Positions 6,829 through 15,983 of a stretch of 64,000 nt of DNA are shown here, piece after piece; position 1 is the stretch's first letter; each line of letters opens with the position of its first letter. Origin of the DNA: JACKJP01 sp050249695. GTDB lineage: Bacteria; Pseudomonadota; Alphaproteobacteria; Rhizobiales; Tepidamorphaceae. The position numbers and the translations under genes were made by a program. The notes under the pieces were generated by a model. The model saw only the letters and a list, made by a program, of their open reading frames with translations, did not search any database and was not told where the DNA came from. The DNA lies in assembly GCA_050249695.1 (NCBI GenBank), contig JBFWQA010000004.1:186001-250000 (forward strand). The letters are read 5' to 3'.

Positions 6829-9800
6829 TTATACGGCCTCGCGCAGCCGTTCGGCATCAACGAGGTCGACGGACACCAGCTGAGACACGCCACGCTCGGC
6901 CATCGTCACGCCGTAAAGCCGGTTCATGCGGCTCATCGTGATCGGGTTGTGGGTGATCACCATGAACCGCGTGTCGGTCAGACGGGACATCTCTTCCAGC
7001 AGCGCGCAGAACCGCTCCACATTGGCGTCGTCGAGAGGGGCGTCGACCTCGTCCAGCACACAAATCGGCGCCGGATTCGTCAGGAAAACCGCGAAGATAA
7101 GGGCAATCGCCGTCAGCGCCTGCTCGCCGCCCGAAAGCAGCGTCAGCGTCGCGGGCCGCTTGCCCGGAGGCCGCGCCAGGATTTCCAGACCCGCCTCGAG
7201 GGGGTCGTCGGATTCGGTGAACTGAAGCTCCGCCGCGCCGCCGCCGAACAGTTTGGTGAACAGCGCCTGGAAGTGGCCGTTGACCGTTTCGAATGCGGCA
7301 ATAAGTCGCTCCCGGCCTTCCCGGTTCAGGCTCTGGATGGCGCCCCTGAGGCGGCCGACCGCCTGTTCCAGGTCCTGCCGTTCCCCGCTCAGTGCATCGA
7401 AGCGCTCCTGCTCCTCGCGCGCTTCCTCCTCCGCCCGTAGATTGACACCGCCGAGCCGCTCGCGGTCGCCCTTGAGCCGTTCCAGCTTGCCTTCCAGCCG
7501 CTCGGCGTCCGGCAGCGTCTCGTCTTCGCCGATGCCGGCGGCGCGAAGCGCCTCCGCCGGCGCGCACTGAAGCGTCTCTGCGATCGTCTCCGCCACATCC
7601 GCGAGCCGCTGCCGCAGTCCTTCCAGCGTTGCTTCCTCGCGGGCGCGCGTCTCGCGCGTCTCGCCGGCCCTGGTCTGGGCGGCCTTGAGCGCGCGTTCAT
7701 TTTCCGCAAGCGCGGTCTCCGCCACGGCCAGCACGTCGGCAGCCTCTTTGCGCCGAGCTTCCGCGGCTTCCATTTCGACGGTCAGGGCGGCCTTGCGCAT
7801 ATCGAGTTCCGCAGGGGCGTCGGCCAGCGAATCCAGTTCCGCCGTCAGCGTCGCCTGCCGCTGTGCGAGCGTTGCGATCTGCTCGGCCGCGGCCTTGCGC
7901 TGGCCATCCCAGCGCTCGCTGTCGCGCGCGATTTCGCCCGCCCGTCGCTGCCGCCCGGCCAGCGCATTGGCATGGCCGTCGCGCGCCGCGCGCGCTTCGG
8001 CGTAATTTACCCGTGCGGTTGCCACGAGCCCGCGCTGCTGTTCGACTTCACGCTCTACGCCGCTTTCGTCCCCGAAGGCGGCTAGCGCCGTCTCCGCCTC
8101 TTGCCGCGCATCCCGCGATTCGGCGAGCGACTGGCTCAGCCGTGCCTCAGCCTCGGCGAGGGCGCTGAGCTTTGCGGTGTCGCGCGCCGCCGCCTTCTGC
8201 GCTTCCGCCAGCGCCCGCTGCGCCGCGTCGAGCGCGGACTGTGCCCTGCGCCGCTCCTCGCGGGCGGCAGTCTCCGCCTGACCGGCGGATGCGACCATGC
8301 CCGCGGCGCCGGCGATCCCGTCGGACAGGGTGTCCCGTCGCTGCTCGGCCGCGGCGACGAGGCCCTCGAGCGTCTCCAGCCGGTTGCGCTGTTCCAGCCG
8401 CTTCGCCGCCGCGCCAGGCGCATCGGCCGCCGCAACAAGCCCGTCCCAGCGCCACAGATCGCCTTGCGGCGTGACGAGGCGTTGACCGGGTTTCAGTTCG
8501 CCTTGCAGCCGTTCGCCTTCGGCCCGGCTCGCAACCACACCGATCTGCGTCAGCCGGCGGGTGAGGAATGCCGGGGCCCTGACCCGCCGCGAAAGTGGCT
8601 CGGTGCCTGCCGGCAGGGGGGCATCGCCGGCTTGCGGCGCTCCCGCCGCGCTCCAGAAGACGGGCGCCGCGCTGTCTGCGGGATGATCGAGATCGTCGCC
8701 GATCGCCGCGCCCAGCGCGAGTTCGTAGCCGGCTTCCGCATGGACCTGCTCCAGCACAGGCGGCCAGAGTTCGCCTCCTGATCCCATCAGGTTTGCGAGT
8801 GTGCGTTGTTCTGCCTGCAGGGCATTGAGTTCCGCTTCCGCCTCGCGCAGCGGTTCACGCGCCGCCGATTCGGCCTCGCGCGCCCGTTCCAGGGCCTGAA
8901 GCGTTTCGCCATGCGCTGCCTCGGCCGATTCCGTCTCGCGCCGTGCGGCCTCGACCGCTGCCTCCAAACCGCCGATCGCGTTGCCGGTATCGCCGTCCGT
9001 CGTCAGGGCCGAGATATCCCCGCGCACCGACTTGATTTGCGCTTCCAGCCGGGCGATGCGCTCGCCTTGCTCGCGGATCGTCCGTTCGACCTGGCCGCGC
9101 CGCGCCTTGCGTTCGGCATGCTCGCGGGTCAGTTCGCCGAGCCGCGCCTCGACGCTCTGAAGCCGCGCTTCGGCTTCCGCGAAGCTCGCGTTCAATGCCT
9201 GTCCGTGCGTCGTCGCACCCTCGATTTCGCGCATCAACTCCTGCGCTTCCGCCTTCAGCCCGCGCAGCGTCTCCTCGACGGTCGCGACGGTGCGCGCCTC
9301 GCGCTCGCTGTCTCCCTTGGCCTGCTCGATCCGGCCCTTGAGTTCCGCCTGGCGGGTTTCGATCCGCCGCCGTTCAGCATCGAGCCCGTCCCGGGTGACC
9401 GCCAGATGCCGCAGCGCCGCGGCCGCCCGCGTTTCCGCCTCGCGCAGCGCCGGCAGCGCTTCGGCCGCCTTCGCGCGTTCCGTCTCGAGCCGCGCCACCT
9501 CGCCGCTTTCCGCAGCGACGCGATCGGCCAGCTGCTTCAGGACGCTTTCCCGCTCGGCGATGCGCTCGCCCGCCTCGCGCCAGCGCAGATGCAGGAGAAT
9601 GGCTTCGATCTTGCGGATTTCCGCCGACATCTGCCGGTAGCGCTGCGCCTGGCGCGCCTGCTTCTTGAGCGCCTCCAGCCGCGCTTCGATCTCGGTGAGG
9701 ACATCGTTGAGACGCTCCAGATTCTGCTCCGCGCCACGCAGGCGCAATTCGGCCTCGTGCCGGCGCGTGTGAAGTCCGGCGATGCCTGCGGCCTCTTCGA

Positions 9801-10290
9801 GAATCTTGCGGCGCGCCTTTGGCTTGGCGCTGATCAGTTCACCGATCTGGCCCTGCCGCACCATCGAGGGCGAATGCGCCCCGGTCGAGGCGTCGGCGAA
9901 CAGGAGCTGGACATCGCGAGCGCGCACGTCGCGTCCGTTGATGCGATAGGAAGACCCCGCCTCGCGTTCGATGCGCCGGCTGATTTCGAGTGTATCGGCG
10001 TCGTTGAACGCGCTGGGTGCAAGGCGTTCGGCATTATCGACGGTGACGACGACTTCGGCCGTGTTGCGCGCCGGACGGTTGCCGCTGCCGGAGAAGATGA
10101 CGTCGTCCATCCCGGACCCGCGCAGGCTCTTGTGAGAGCTCTCGCCCATCACCCAGCGCAGCGCTTCGACGAGGTTCGACTTGCCGCAGCCGTTCGGTCC
10201 GACAATGGCGGTCAGACCCGGCTCGATAAGGAACTCGGTCGGATCGACGAAAGTCTTGAATCCTGCGATCCTCAGGCGGGTGAATTTCAT
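6829..10290 (-). CDS. smc: Chromosome segregation protein SMC
   Basis: SMC is the ATP-driven condensin subunit that organises and segregates the chromosome. The 1153-residue protein has all parts: an N-terminal MKFTRLRIAGFKTF start with Walker A GPNGCGKSNL, a long coiled coil rich in E, A, R and Q, a central hinge (about residues 505-655, GGELWPPVLEQVHAEAGYELALGAAIGDDL), the returning coiled coil, and C-terminal signature LLSGGEQALTAIALIFA with Walker B CVLDEVDAPLDD. The ATG at 10290 is chosen because MKFTRLRI is the canonical N-terminus; the frame opens eight codons earlier. It is transcribed after the DsbA-like gene. Confidence 0.98.
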   Translation of the reverse strand: MKFTRLRIAGFKTFVDPTEFLIEPGLTAIVGPNGCGKSNLVEALRWVMGESSHKSLRGSGMDDVIFSGSGNRPARNTAEVVVTVDNAERLAPSAFNDADTLEISRRIEREAGSSYRINGRDVRARDVQLLFADASTGAHSPSMVRQGQIGELISAKPKARRKILEEAAGIAGLHTRRHEAELRLRGAEQNLERLNDVLTEIEARLEALKKQARQAQRYRQMSAEIRKIEAILLHLRWREAGERIAERESVLKQLADRVAAESGEVARLETERAKAAEALPALREAETRAAAALRHLAVTRDGLDAERRRIETRQAELKGRIEQAKGDSEREARTVATVEETLRGLKAEAQELMREIEGATTHGQALNASFAEAEARLQSVEARLGELTREHAERKARRGQVERTIREQGERIARLEAQIKSVRGDISALTTDGDTGNAIGGLEAAVEAARRETESAEAAHGETLQALERAREAESAAREPLREAEAELNALQAEQRTLANLMGSGGELWPPVLEQVHAEAGYELALGAAIGDDLDHPADSAAPVFWSAAGAPQAGDAPLPAGTEPLSRRVRAPAFLTRRLTQIGVVASRAEGERLQGELKPGQRLVTPQGDLWRWDGLVAAADAPGAAAKRLEQRNRLETLEGLVAAAEQRRDTLSDGIAGAAGMVASAGQAETAAREERRRAQSALDAAQRALAEAQKAAARDTAKLSALAEAEARLSQSLAESRDARQEAETALAAFGDESGVEREVEQQRGLVATARVNYAEARAARDGHANALAGRQRRAGEIARDSERWDGQRKAAAEQIATLAQRQATLTAELDSLADAPAELDMRKAALTVEMEAAEARRKEAADVLAVAETALAENERALKAAQTRAGETRETRAREEATLEGLRQRLADVAETIAETLQCAPAEALRAAGIGEDETLPDAERLEGKLERLKGDRERLGGVNLRAEEEAREEQERFDALSGERQDLEQAVGRLRGAIQSLNREGRERLIAAFETVNGHFQALFTKLFGGGAAELQFTESDDPLEAGLEILARPPGKRPATLTLLSGGEQALTAIALIFAVFLTNPAPICVLDEVDAPLDDANVERFCALLEEMSRLTDTRFMVITHNPITMSRMNRLYGVTMAERGVSQLVSVDLVDAERLREAV

Positions 10291-10341
10291 CGCGACGGCG
10301 CCCCCGGACCGCATGCGGCGGGGGTGCGGCGAGGGGCGGCG

Positions 10342-10974
10342 TTACATGGCCGCGTCGATTTCCTTCGCGATGTCCTCAAAGCTGAAAGCCTCAGTCAACT
10401 CGCCATTGATGAAGACGGACGGCGTTGAATTGACCCCGAATCGATCCTTGGCCCGCTGTCGCACCCATTGAATCCCATCAACAAGGTCCTGTTTTTGCAA
10501 GCAGGCGTAGAAACTTTCCTGTGTGAATCCGGCCTGCTTCACCACGTCCAGCAATGCCTGTTCGGCCTGCGCCGGCTCGGCCGCCGCCCATTTGCGCTGG
10601 GTGTCGAACAGCAGGCCGACCATATCGAAATATTTGTCTTCCGGAACGCAACGCGTCAGCATCGCCGCGCCGAAGGCACGACCGTCGAGCGGGAAATCGC
10701 GATAGATGAAATAGACCTTCCCGGTATCGATGTATTCGCTCTTGAGCTTCGGGTAGACCGTTTCGTGAAAATTCGCGCAGTGCGGGCAGGTAAGCGAGGC
10801 GTATTCGACGATCGTGACCGGAGCGTTCGGATCGCCCAGCGTCCGGTCGCCGAGCGGGCCGGCAACGCCCATTTCTTCCATCGTGAAGGCCAGGGTGCTG
10901 CCAGTCGCCATGACAAGTGCGGCGATGGACATGGCGGCGATCTGAAGCATCATGCGGCGTGTCGTCTGGATCAC
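10342..10974 (-). CDS. DsbA-family thiol:disulfide oxidoreductase (periplasmic)
   Basis: A 210-residue exported thioredoxin-fold protein. After a signal peptide (basic TTRRMM, then a hydrophobic segment ending near TLAF) comes DPNAPVTIVEYASLTCPHCANFHE with a CPHC active site, then a DsbA-like helical insertion and the cis-proline loop NSTPSVFINGE. It probably introduces or isomerises disulfides in envelope proteins. I place the start at GTG 10974, since GGGAGCAGG lies about seven bases upstream; ATG 10953 is the alternative. The frame continues far upstream, but that part overlaps the DUF721 gene out of frame with any recognisable protein. Position just before smc matches other alphaproteobacteria. 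Confidence 0.9.
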   Translation of the reverse strand: MIQTTRRMMLQIAAMSIAALVMATGSTLAFTMEEMGVAGPLGDRTLGDPNAPVTIVEYASLTCPHCANFHETVYPKLKSEYIDTGKVYFIYRDFPLDGRAFGAAMLTRCVPEDKYFDMVGLLFDTQRKWAAAEPAQAEQALLDVVKQAGFTQESFYACLQKQDLVDGIQWVRQRAKDRFGVNSTPSVFINGELTEAFSFEDIAKEIDAAM

Positions 10975-11126
10975 TTTCGTCCTGCTCCCTGATAACTCTC
11001 TAGGTTCGGCGCAACATGCGTCGGCCGGCAATGTAAACGCAATAGGGTCAGATAGAAGCCTGATTGTGGCGGTGGAAGAGGGGACCTTTACAAATAGCCG
11101 TGAATGCAGCCCGCGGGGCGCACGCG

Positions 11127-11648
11127 TCAGCGGGAATTCTCCGCCTTGATCGCTCCCTGCATCCGGCCGAGCGCTTCGCGAAGCGGCGTCTCGGTGATTC
11201 GCGAAAGCCCCGTCATGTCGGGCGCGATGGGAGCGGGTGCCGGGCGTTCGGGCGTGGATGCCGGTTCGGACAGGAGGGTCGGTTCGACGCTGATGCGCCC
11301 GATCGCACCTGGACCCAGATAGGAATTGACCCGTGTGATGATCGTATCGGCGGCATATTCGATGTCCACCGCCTCGGAGCGCCTTGCGGCGACGACGAGG
11401 ATGCGACCGCGTTTCGCGCCCGCCTGCTGCCGACCGGGCGCGCTGCCCGAGGATATCTTGACCGGCCGGCATCTGGCGGCCCAGTCCTCGCCGACGATCT
11501 GCGGCCACGCGGCGACGAGATCGCTCGCCGCGATGCCGTGCCGTTTCGCCGCCGCGCCGACGATCGATGGAACGATCGCGCCAAGTAGACGCAGGGCGCC
11601 GGCGCGCGCCGCCTCTCTCCCGCCGTCCTCGTCTTGTGCCTTGCTCAT
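11127..11648 (-). CDS. DUF721 protein, probable DciA-like helicase operator
   Basis: A 173-residue DUF721 protein. DUF721 includes DciA, which helps load the replicative helicase DnaB in bacteria lacking DnaC; that role here is inferred from the family. Visible features are an N-terminal alanine-rich helix, LVAAWPQIVGEDWAARCRPVKI and a strand-rich core with RGRILVVAARRSEAVDIEYAADTIITRVNSYLG. The C-terminal tail is proline/alanine rich and likely disordered. I use the ATG at 11648 (MSKAQDED). It is divergent from mutY with a short gap and lies upstream of the DsbA-like gene on the same strand. Confidence 0.82.
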   Translation of the reverse strand: MSKAQDEDGGREAARAGALRLLGAIVPSIVGAAAKRHGIAASDLVAAWPQIVGEDWAARCRPVKISSGSAPGRQQAGAKRGRILVVAARRSEAVDIEYAADTIITRVNSYLGPGAIGRISVEPTLLSEPASTPERPAPAPIAPDMTGLSRITETPLREALGRMQGAIKAENSR

Positions 11649-11705
11649 GTGCGCATTATGCCCGTGACGGACACCGCAATCCATGCCCCTGACGACAGGC
11701 CTCAG

Positions 11706-12749
11706 ATGACGACACTATCGCCTGCCGCAGATCTGCTTGCCTGGTACGACCGGCATCGCCGCGACCTGCCCTGGCGCGCGGCCGCCGGAACATGCGCCGA
11801 GCCCTACCGGGTATGGCTGAGCGAGATCATGCTGCAGCAGACGACGGTCGCGACCGTGAAGGAGCGATATCGGGCCTTCCTCGATCGCTGGCCCGATGTC
11901 GCGGCGCTGGCTGACGCACCGCTTGAGGCCGTGCTCGCCGAATGGGCGGGCCTCGGCTACTACGCGAGGGCGCGCAACCTGCACGCTTGCGCGGTCAAGG
12001 TCGCGGGCGCTCATGGTGGCGCCTTCCCCCGCACGCCCGAGGCGCTGTCGCGCCTGCCGGGCATCGGTCCCTACACGGCCGGTGCGATCGCGGCGATCGC
12101 CTTTGGTTTTCCGGTGGTTCCCGTCGACGGAAATGTCGAACGGGTCGCGGCGCGCTTCTTCAACGTCGCCGCTCCGCTGCCCGCTGGCCGGGCGGAAATC
12201 GCGGCGGCCGCACAGGGCTTTCTTGACCCTGACAGGCCCGGCGATGTCGCGCAGGCGTTGATGGATCTGGGCGCCACCGTCTGCAGGCCGCGTCAGCCGG
12301 ATTGTCTCGTTTGTCCGCTCAGGGAAGGGTGCGCCGCGCGGCGCGCGGGGGTGCAGGAGGACCTGCCGGTCAAGCAGGCAAGAAAGATCCGTCCTGAACG
12401 GCGCGGGCGGATCTACTGCCTGTTCTCGCGCGATGGCGATGTGCTGCTGCGTCGCCGGCCGCCGAGAGGGCTGCTCGGCGGCATGAGCGAATTGCCGGGA
12501 TCGGACTGGACCGAGGGCTCGATGCCGAAATTCGACGCCCCGCTCGATGCGCGCTGGCAGCAGCTGCCGGGCACGGTGCGCCATGTGTTCACGCATTTTG
12601 CGCTGGAACTGACCGTGCATCGCGCACACGGGCCTCGCGTCAATCCGCCGGAAGGCTGGTGGTGGCAGCCGCTATCGCGGCTCGGTGAAGCCGGACTGCC
12701 GACCGTGATGGCCAAGGCGCTGGAGCACGCGCGCAAGGTTTCGGTCTGA
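11706..12749 (+). CDS. mutY: A/G-specific adenine DNA glycosylase
   Basis: MutY removes adenine mispaired with 8-oxoguanine. The 347-residue protein has the early LLAWYDRHRRDLPWR motif, the EIMLQQTTVATVKERY helix, the helix-hairpin-helix LPGIGPYTAGAIAAIAFG followed by VPVDGNVERV with the catalytic aspartate, the 4Fe-4S motif C-x6-C-x2-C-x5-C (CRPRQPDCLVCPLREGC) and a C-terminal Nudix-like domain that reads 8-oxoG. I prefer ATG 11706, which leaves room for divergent promoters; ATG 11658 would add 16 residues without family support. It ends eight bases before the convergent ccrM stop. Confidence 0.96.
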   Translation: MTTLSPAADLLAWYDRHRRDLPWRAAAGTCAEPYRVWLSEIMLQQTTVATVKERYRAFLDRWPDVAALADAPLEAVLAEWAGLGYYARARNLHACAVKVAGAHGGAFPRTPEALSRLPGIGPYTAGAIAAIAFGFPVVPVDGNVERVAARFFNVAAPLPAGRAEIAAAAQGFLDPDRPGDVAQALMDLGATVCRPRQPDCLVCPLREGCAARRAGVQEDLPVKQARKIRPERRGRIYCLFSRDGDVLLRRRPPRGLLGGMSELPGSDWTEGSMPKFDAPLDARWQQLPGTVRHVFTHFALELTVHRAHGPRVNPPEGWWWQPLSRLGEAGLPTVMAKALEHARKVSV

Positions 12750-12757
12750 CCGGCCGG

Positions 12758-13894
12758 TCAGGCCGCGCCCGCCATTTCCTCTCGGACGATGCTTCGAAGC
12801 GCGTCGATCGGCTGACGCCGACCCTCATGTTCGATGTGCCAGAAGGTCCAGCCGTTGCAGGCTTCGAGCCCCTGAACATGCGCGCCGACCTTGTGGATCG
12901 ACCCGGAAAATCCCTCATGGACCAGCGAACCGTCGATCCTGACCAGCGCGCCGCGTCCGCCCTTCGCATCGGTGAGCGTTACGCCGGGTCGCAGCAGGCC
13001 GCGCTCGATCAGGGCGCCGAAGGGAATGCGCTGTTCCGCCCGCTTGCCGCTGGCCATCGCGAGCGCCTGCGGCGCGAAGGGTTCGACAGCGGCGATCCGG
13101 GCTTCGGCGGCGCTTGCATAGGTGGCGTCGCGCTCCAGCCCGATGAAGTGACGGCCGAGCCTCCTTGCCGCCGCGCCCGTGGTGCCGGAGCCGAAGAACG
13201 GATCGAGGATGACATCGCCCGGTTGCGTCGAAGTGATCAGGATCCGGTGGAGAAGCTGCTCGGGCTTCTGTGTCGGGTGGACCTTGCGGCCTTCCGAATC
13301 CTTCAGACGCTCCGCACCGGTGCAGATCGGGATCAGCCAGTCGGAGCGCATCTGGATGTCTTCGTTGAACGCCTTCAGCGCATCATAGTTGAACGTGTAT
13401 TTGCTCCGCTGGTCGCGCGCTGCCCAGATAAGCGTCTCGTGGGCGTTGGTCAGCCGCTTGCCGCGAAAGTTCGGCATCGGGTTGGTCTTGCGCCAGATGA
13501 CGTCGTTGAGCATCCAGAAGCCGAGATCCTGGAGGATCGCGCCGACGCGGAAGATATTGTGGTAGGAGCCGATAACCCAGATCGCTCCATCGGGCTTCAG
13601 GACGCGCCGCGCCGCCAGCAGCCAGGCGCGGGTGAACGCGTCATAGGCCTCGAAGCCGGAAAATTTGTCCCACGCGTCGTCGACGGCGTCGACCTTGGAA
13701 TTGTCTGGCCGATAAAGCGCCTGCTCGAGTTGCAGAAAATAGGGCGGGTCGGCGAAGATCGCATCGACGCTGCCGGCCGGCAGCTTTTCCATATTGGCGA
13801 CGCAGTCGCCGATCAGGATGCGGTCGATATGGTCGGCAAGCTTGCCTGAAGATTTCGCGGCCGGCATTTTCGCCGCGAGGGCCTGACTGCGCAT
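12758..13894 (-). CDS. ccrM: Cell-cycle DNA adenine methyltransferase CcrM (GANTC)
   Basis: CcrM methylates the adenine in GANTC and times cell-cycle gene expression in alphaproteobacteria. This 378-residue protein has the beta-class order: catalytic DPPY (residues 49-52) in AIFADPPYFLQLEQALYRP, a central region with WRKTNPMPNFRGKRLTNAHETLIWA, then the SAM motif DPFFGSGTTGAAA, and finally the roughly 85-residue C-terminal extension (GLLRPGVTLTD...EACNGWTFWHIEHEGRR) that is specific to CcrM and needed for DNA binding. It is convergent with mutY. I looked for GANTC sites in the 55 bases upstream and saw none. Confidence 0.97.
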   Translation of the reverse strand: MRSQALAAKMPAAKSSGKLADHIDRILIGDCVANMEKLPAGSVDAIFADPPYFLQLEQALYRPDNSKVDAVDDAWDKFSGFEAYDAFTRAWLLAARRVLKPDGAIWVIGSYHNIFRVGAILQDLGFWMLNDVIWRKTNPMPNFRGKRLTNAHETLIWAARDQRSKYTFNYDALKAFNEDIQMRSDWLIPICTGAERLKDSEGRKVHPTQKPEQLLHRILITSTQPGDVILDPFFGSGTTGAAARRLGRHFIGLERDATYASAAEARIAAVEPFAPQALAMASGKRAEQRIPFGALIERGLLRPGVTLTDAKGGRGALVRIDGSLVHEGFSGSIHKVGAHVQGLEACNGWTFWHIEHEGRRQPIDALRSIVREEMAGAA

Positions 13895-13948
13895 TGCGGG
13901 ATCACTCTACTCAACTGACGCTACAACAACGCTGTCGAGAGTGGCCCG

Positions 13949-14731
13949 TTAACGTAAATATTCCGTATCTTTGCGCGAGACGGAAAGCACCTGCGCGGTG
14001 ACCGGCGCGAAGCTGCGCCTGTGATGCTCAAGGGGGCCGAGCCGCAGAAGCGTTTCGCGATGCGTGGGCGTCGGATAGCCCTTGTGGCTGCTGAAGCCGT
14101 ATTCGGGAAAGCGCGGGCAGAGCGTTTCCATGATCCTGTCGCGCGTCACCTTGGCGACGATCGAGGCCGCCGCGATCGACAGCGAACGGGCATCGCCGCC
14201 GATCAGCGCCGTCATGTCATGCACGCAGTTCGGGCAATCGCGCCCGTCGACAAGGATATGGTCGGGCGGTGCGGCCAGCGCCTCGACGGCCATCCGCATC
14301 GCCTCCAGCGACGCGCGCAGAATATTGATCCTGTCGATGGTGGCGGGCGACACGATGGCGATGCCGACATCCGCGCCGGCCGTGATCTCGTCGTACAGGC
14401 GTTCCCTTTTCTGTGCGGTCAGCTTCTTGGAATCGTCGATGCCTTCGGGAATGGCGGAACCGAAGACGACCGCCGCCGCGACGACGGGACCGGCGAGCGG
14501 CCCGCGCCCCGCCTCGTCCACCCCGGCAATGCGCCTGAGGCCTCGCGCCAGAAGCGCCAGTTCTTCATCGCCCCGGTGGAGAATCGAAAATCCGCCCATG
14601 CCGGTTATTGGACCGGATCGCGTGGGCAGCGCAAGGCGGGCGCCGGCAGGCGCCTTGCGGGCGGCGCCTGCCGGCTTCACCGGTCTTGAAGACCCGGGGG
14701 CAGGGTCAGGACCGGTCGGGGGAAACGTCAC
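13949..14731 (-). CDS. rnhB: Ribonuclease HII
   Basis: RNase HII cuts 5' of ribonucleotides embedded in DNA. The catalytic core starts at RIAGVDEAGRGPLAGPVVAAAV, with the first Asp and Glu of the DEDD set, and continues with DSKKLTAQKRERLYDEI, HILVDGRDCPNC and IAAASIVAKVTRDRIM; the end SSHKGYPTPTHRETLLRLGPLEHHRRSF is typical. The start is a GTG at 14731 overlapping the TGA of the radical SAM gene (GTGA), which supports translational coupling and a 260-residue product with a proline-rich N-terminal tail; ATG 14599 would give the core alone. Confidence 0.95.
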   Translation of the reverse strand: MTFPPTGPDPAPGSSRPVKPAGAARKAPAGARLALPTRSGPITGMGGFSILHRGDEELALLARGLRRIAGVDEAGRGPLAGPVVAAAVVFGSAIPEGIDDSKKLTAQKRERLYDEITAGADVGIAIVSPATIDRINILRASLEAMRMAVEALAAPPDHILVDGRDCPNCVHDMTALIGGDARSLSIAAASIVAKVTRDRIMETLCPRFPEYGFSSHKGYPTPTHRETLLRLGPLEHHRRSFAPVTAQVLSVSRKDTEYLR

Positions 14732-15846
14732 ATGCCGTCGAAGAGCCCGAGTTGACTGCTGTTCCTTGGCGGCGTGAAAAGATCGCAGCGCGTTTCGAAG
14801 CGCTCGCGATTCAGCCCCAGACGATCGATGGCCAGACGAAAGCGCTTCGCCATGAGTTCGGCGATCGGCCCGGTGCCGCGCATGCGCTTGCCGAACTCGG
14901 CCTGATAGTGCCGGCCCTCCCTCATCTGCGCGATCAGCGACATCACCCTGTCTGCGCGGTCGGGGAAATGCGTCAGCAGCGACTCAACAAAGAGGTCGCG
15001 CACTTCCAGAGGCAGGCGAAGCGCAATGTAGCCGGCGCTCTTCGCGCCTGCATCGCGCGCGGCCTCGAGTATCGCCTCCATCTCGTTGTCGGTGAGGCCG
15101 GGAATGACCGGCGCGACGCTCACACCGGTCGGTATTCCCGCATCCGACAGCGCCTTGATCGCCGAAAGGCGCTTCGTCGGTGTCGATGCCCGCGGTTCGA
15201 TGGCGCGGGCGATCCGGCCGTCGAGCGTGGTCACCGACACCGCGACGCGGGCAAGTCCTTTCTCCGCCATCGGCCCGAGGATATCGATGTCGCGGGCGAT
15301 CAGCGCATTCTTGGTGACGATTCCGACCGGGTGGTTGCATCGGGCCAGGACCTCGAGGATCTGTCTGGTGATCCGCCGTTCCCGCTCGATCGGCTGATAG
15401 GGGTCGGTATTGGTGCCCATCGCGATCGAGCGCACCTTGTAGCCGGGCGCTGCAAGCTCGCGCTCCAGCAGCCGCGCCGCATCGGGCTTGGCGAAGAGGC
15501 GCGTTTCGAAATCGAGGCCCGGCGACAGCCCCATATAGGCGTGGGTAGGCCGCGCGAAACAGTAGCTGCATCCGTGCTCGCAGCCGCGATATGGATTGAT
15601 CGAGCGGTCGAAGCCGATATCCGGCGACTGGTTGCGCGTGATGATCGTCCGCGCGGGTTCGTCCGTGACGCTCGTTCGGATCTGCCCATTCCCCTCGGCA
15701 TCCGTGCCGCTATCGGTCCATCCGTCGTCGAACAGCACTCGCGTATTCGTTTCGAACCGTCCGGAACGGTTCGTCACGGAGCCGCGGCCGCGTGTCGGCC
15801 TTGCGGTATCCTCATGATGCCCGACGAGGCGTCCGACCCGCGCCAT
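14728..15846 (-). CDS. Radical SAM protein, PA0069 / spore photoproduct lyase-like family
   Basis: A 372-residue radical SAM protein. NPYRGCEHGCSYCFARPTH carries the CxxxCxxC that binds the 4Fe-4S cluster and SAM. GTNTDPYQPIERERRITRQILEVL is characteristic of the PA0069 group, which resembles SplB and is annotated in many bacteria without a proven substrate. The N-terminal RGRGSVTNRSGRFE is also typical of the group. I use ATG 15846 (MARVGRLV). It overlaps rnhB by 4 bases, so both are probably in one transcript. The function is unknown; DNA repair is only a suggestion from the SplB resemblance. Confidence 0.88.
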   Translation of the reverse strand: MARVGRLVGHHEDTARPTRGRGSVTNRSGRFETNTRVLFDDGWTDSGTDAEGNGQIRTSVTDEPARTIITRNQSPDIGFDRSINPYRGCEHGCSYCFARPTHAYMGLSPGLDFETRLFAKPDAARLLERELAAPGYKVRSIAMGTNTDPYQPIERERRITRQILEVLARCNHPVGIVTKNALIARDIDILGPMAEKGLARVAVSVTTLDGRIARAIEPRASTPTKRLSAIKALSDAGIPTGVSVAPVIPGLTDNEMEAILEAARDAGAKSAGYIALRLPLEVRDLFVESLLTHFPDRADRVMSLIAQMREGRHYQAEFGKRMRGTGPIAELMAKRFRLAIDRLGLNRERFETRCDLFTPPRNSSQLGLFDGM

Positions 15847-15983
15847 GTTCCGTGTCCGCTGCAAGTTCGAGAGAAACGGAAGCTAGCATGCCGAATAGAA
15901 CAAAACAAGAACAAATGACCTGGCTCATCATGCTTCCGGCGCGCGCGATGGTGAACGTCCGGCAAATGCGCTATGGAGCTCGC

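Noticed and set aside
8806..10428. A 540-codon plus-strand frame opposite smc
   Set aside because: smc is complete and conserved on the minus strand; the antisense frame is an arginine-rich shadow. Similar shadows lie opposite the TPR gene (20444-22381), the FAD oxidase (51733-53919), the acyl-CoA dehydrogenase (55181-57346) and dxs (60822-62798).
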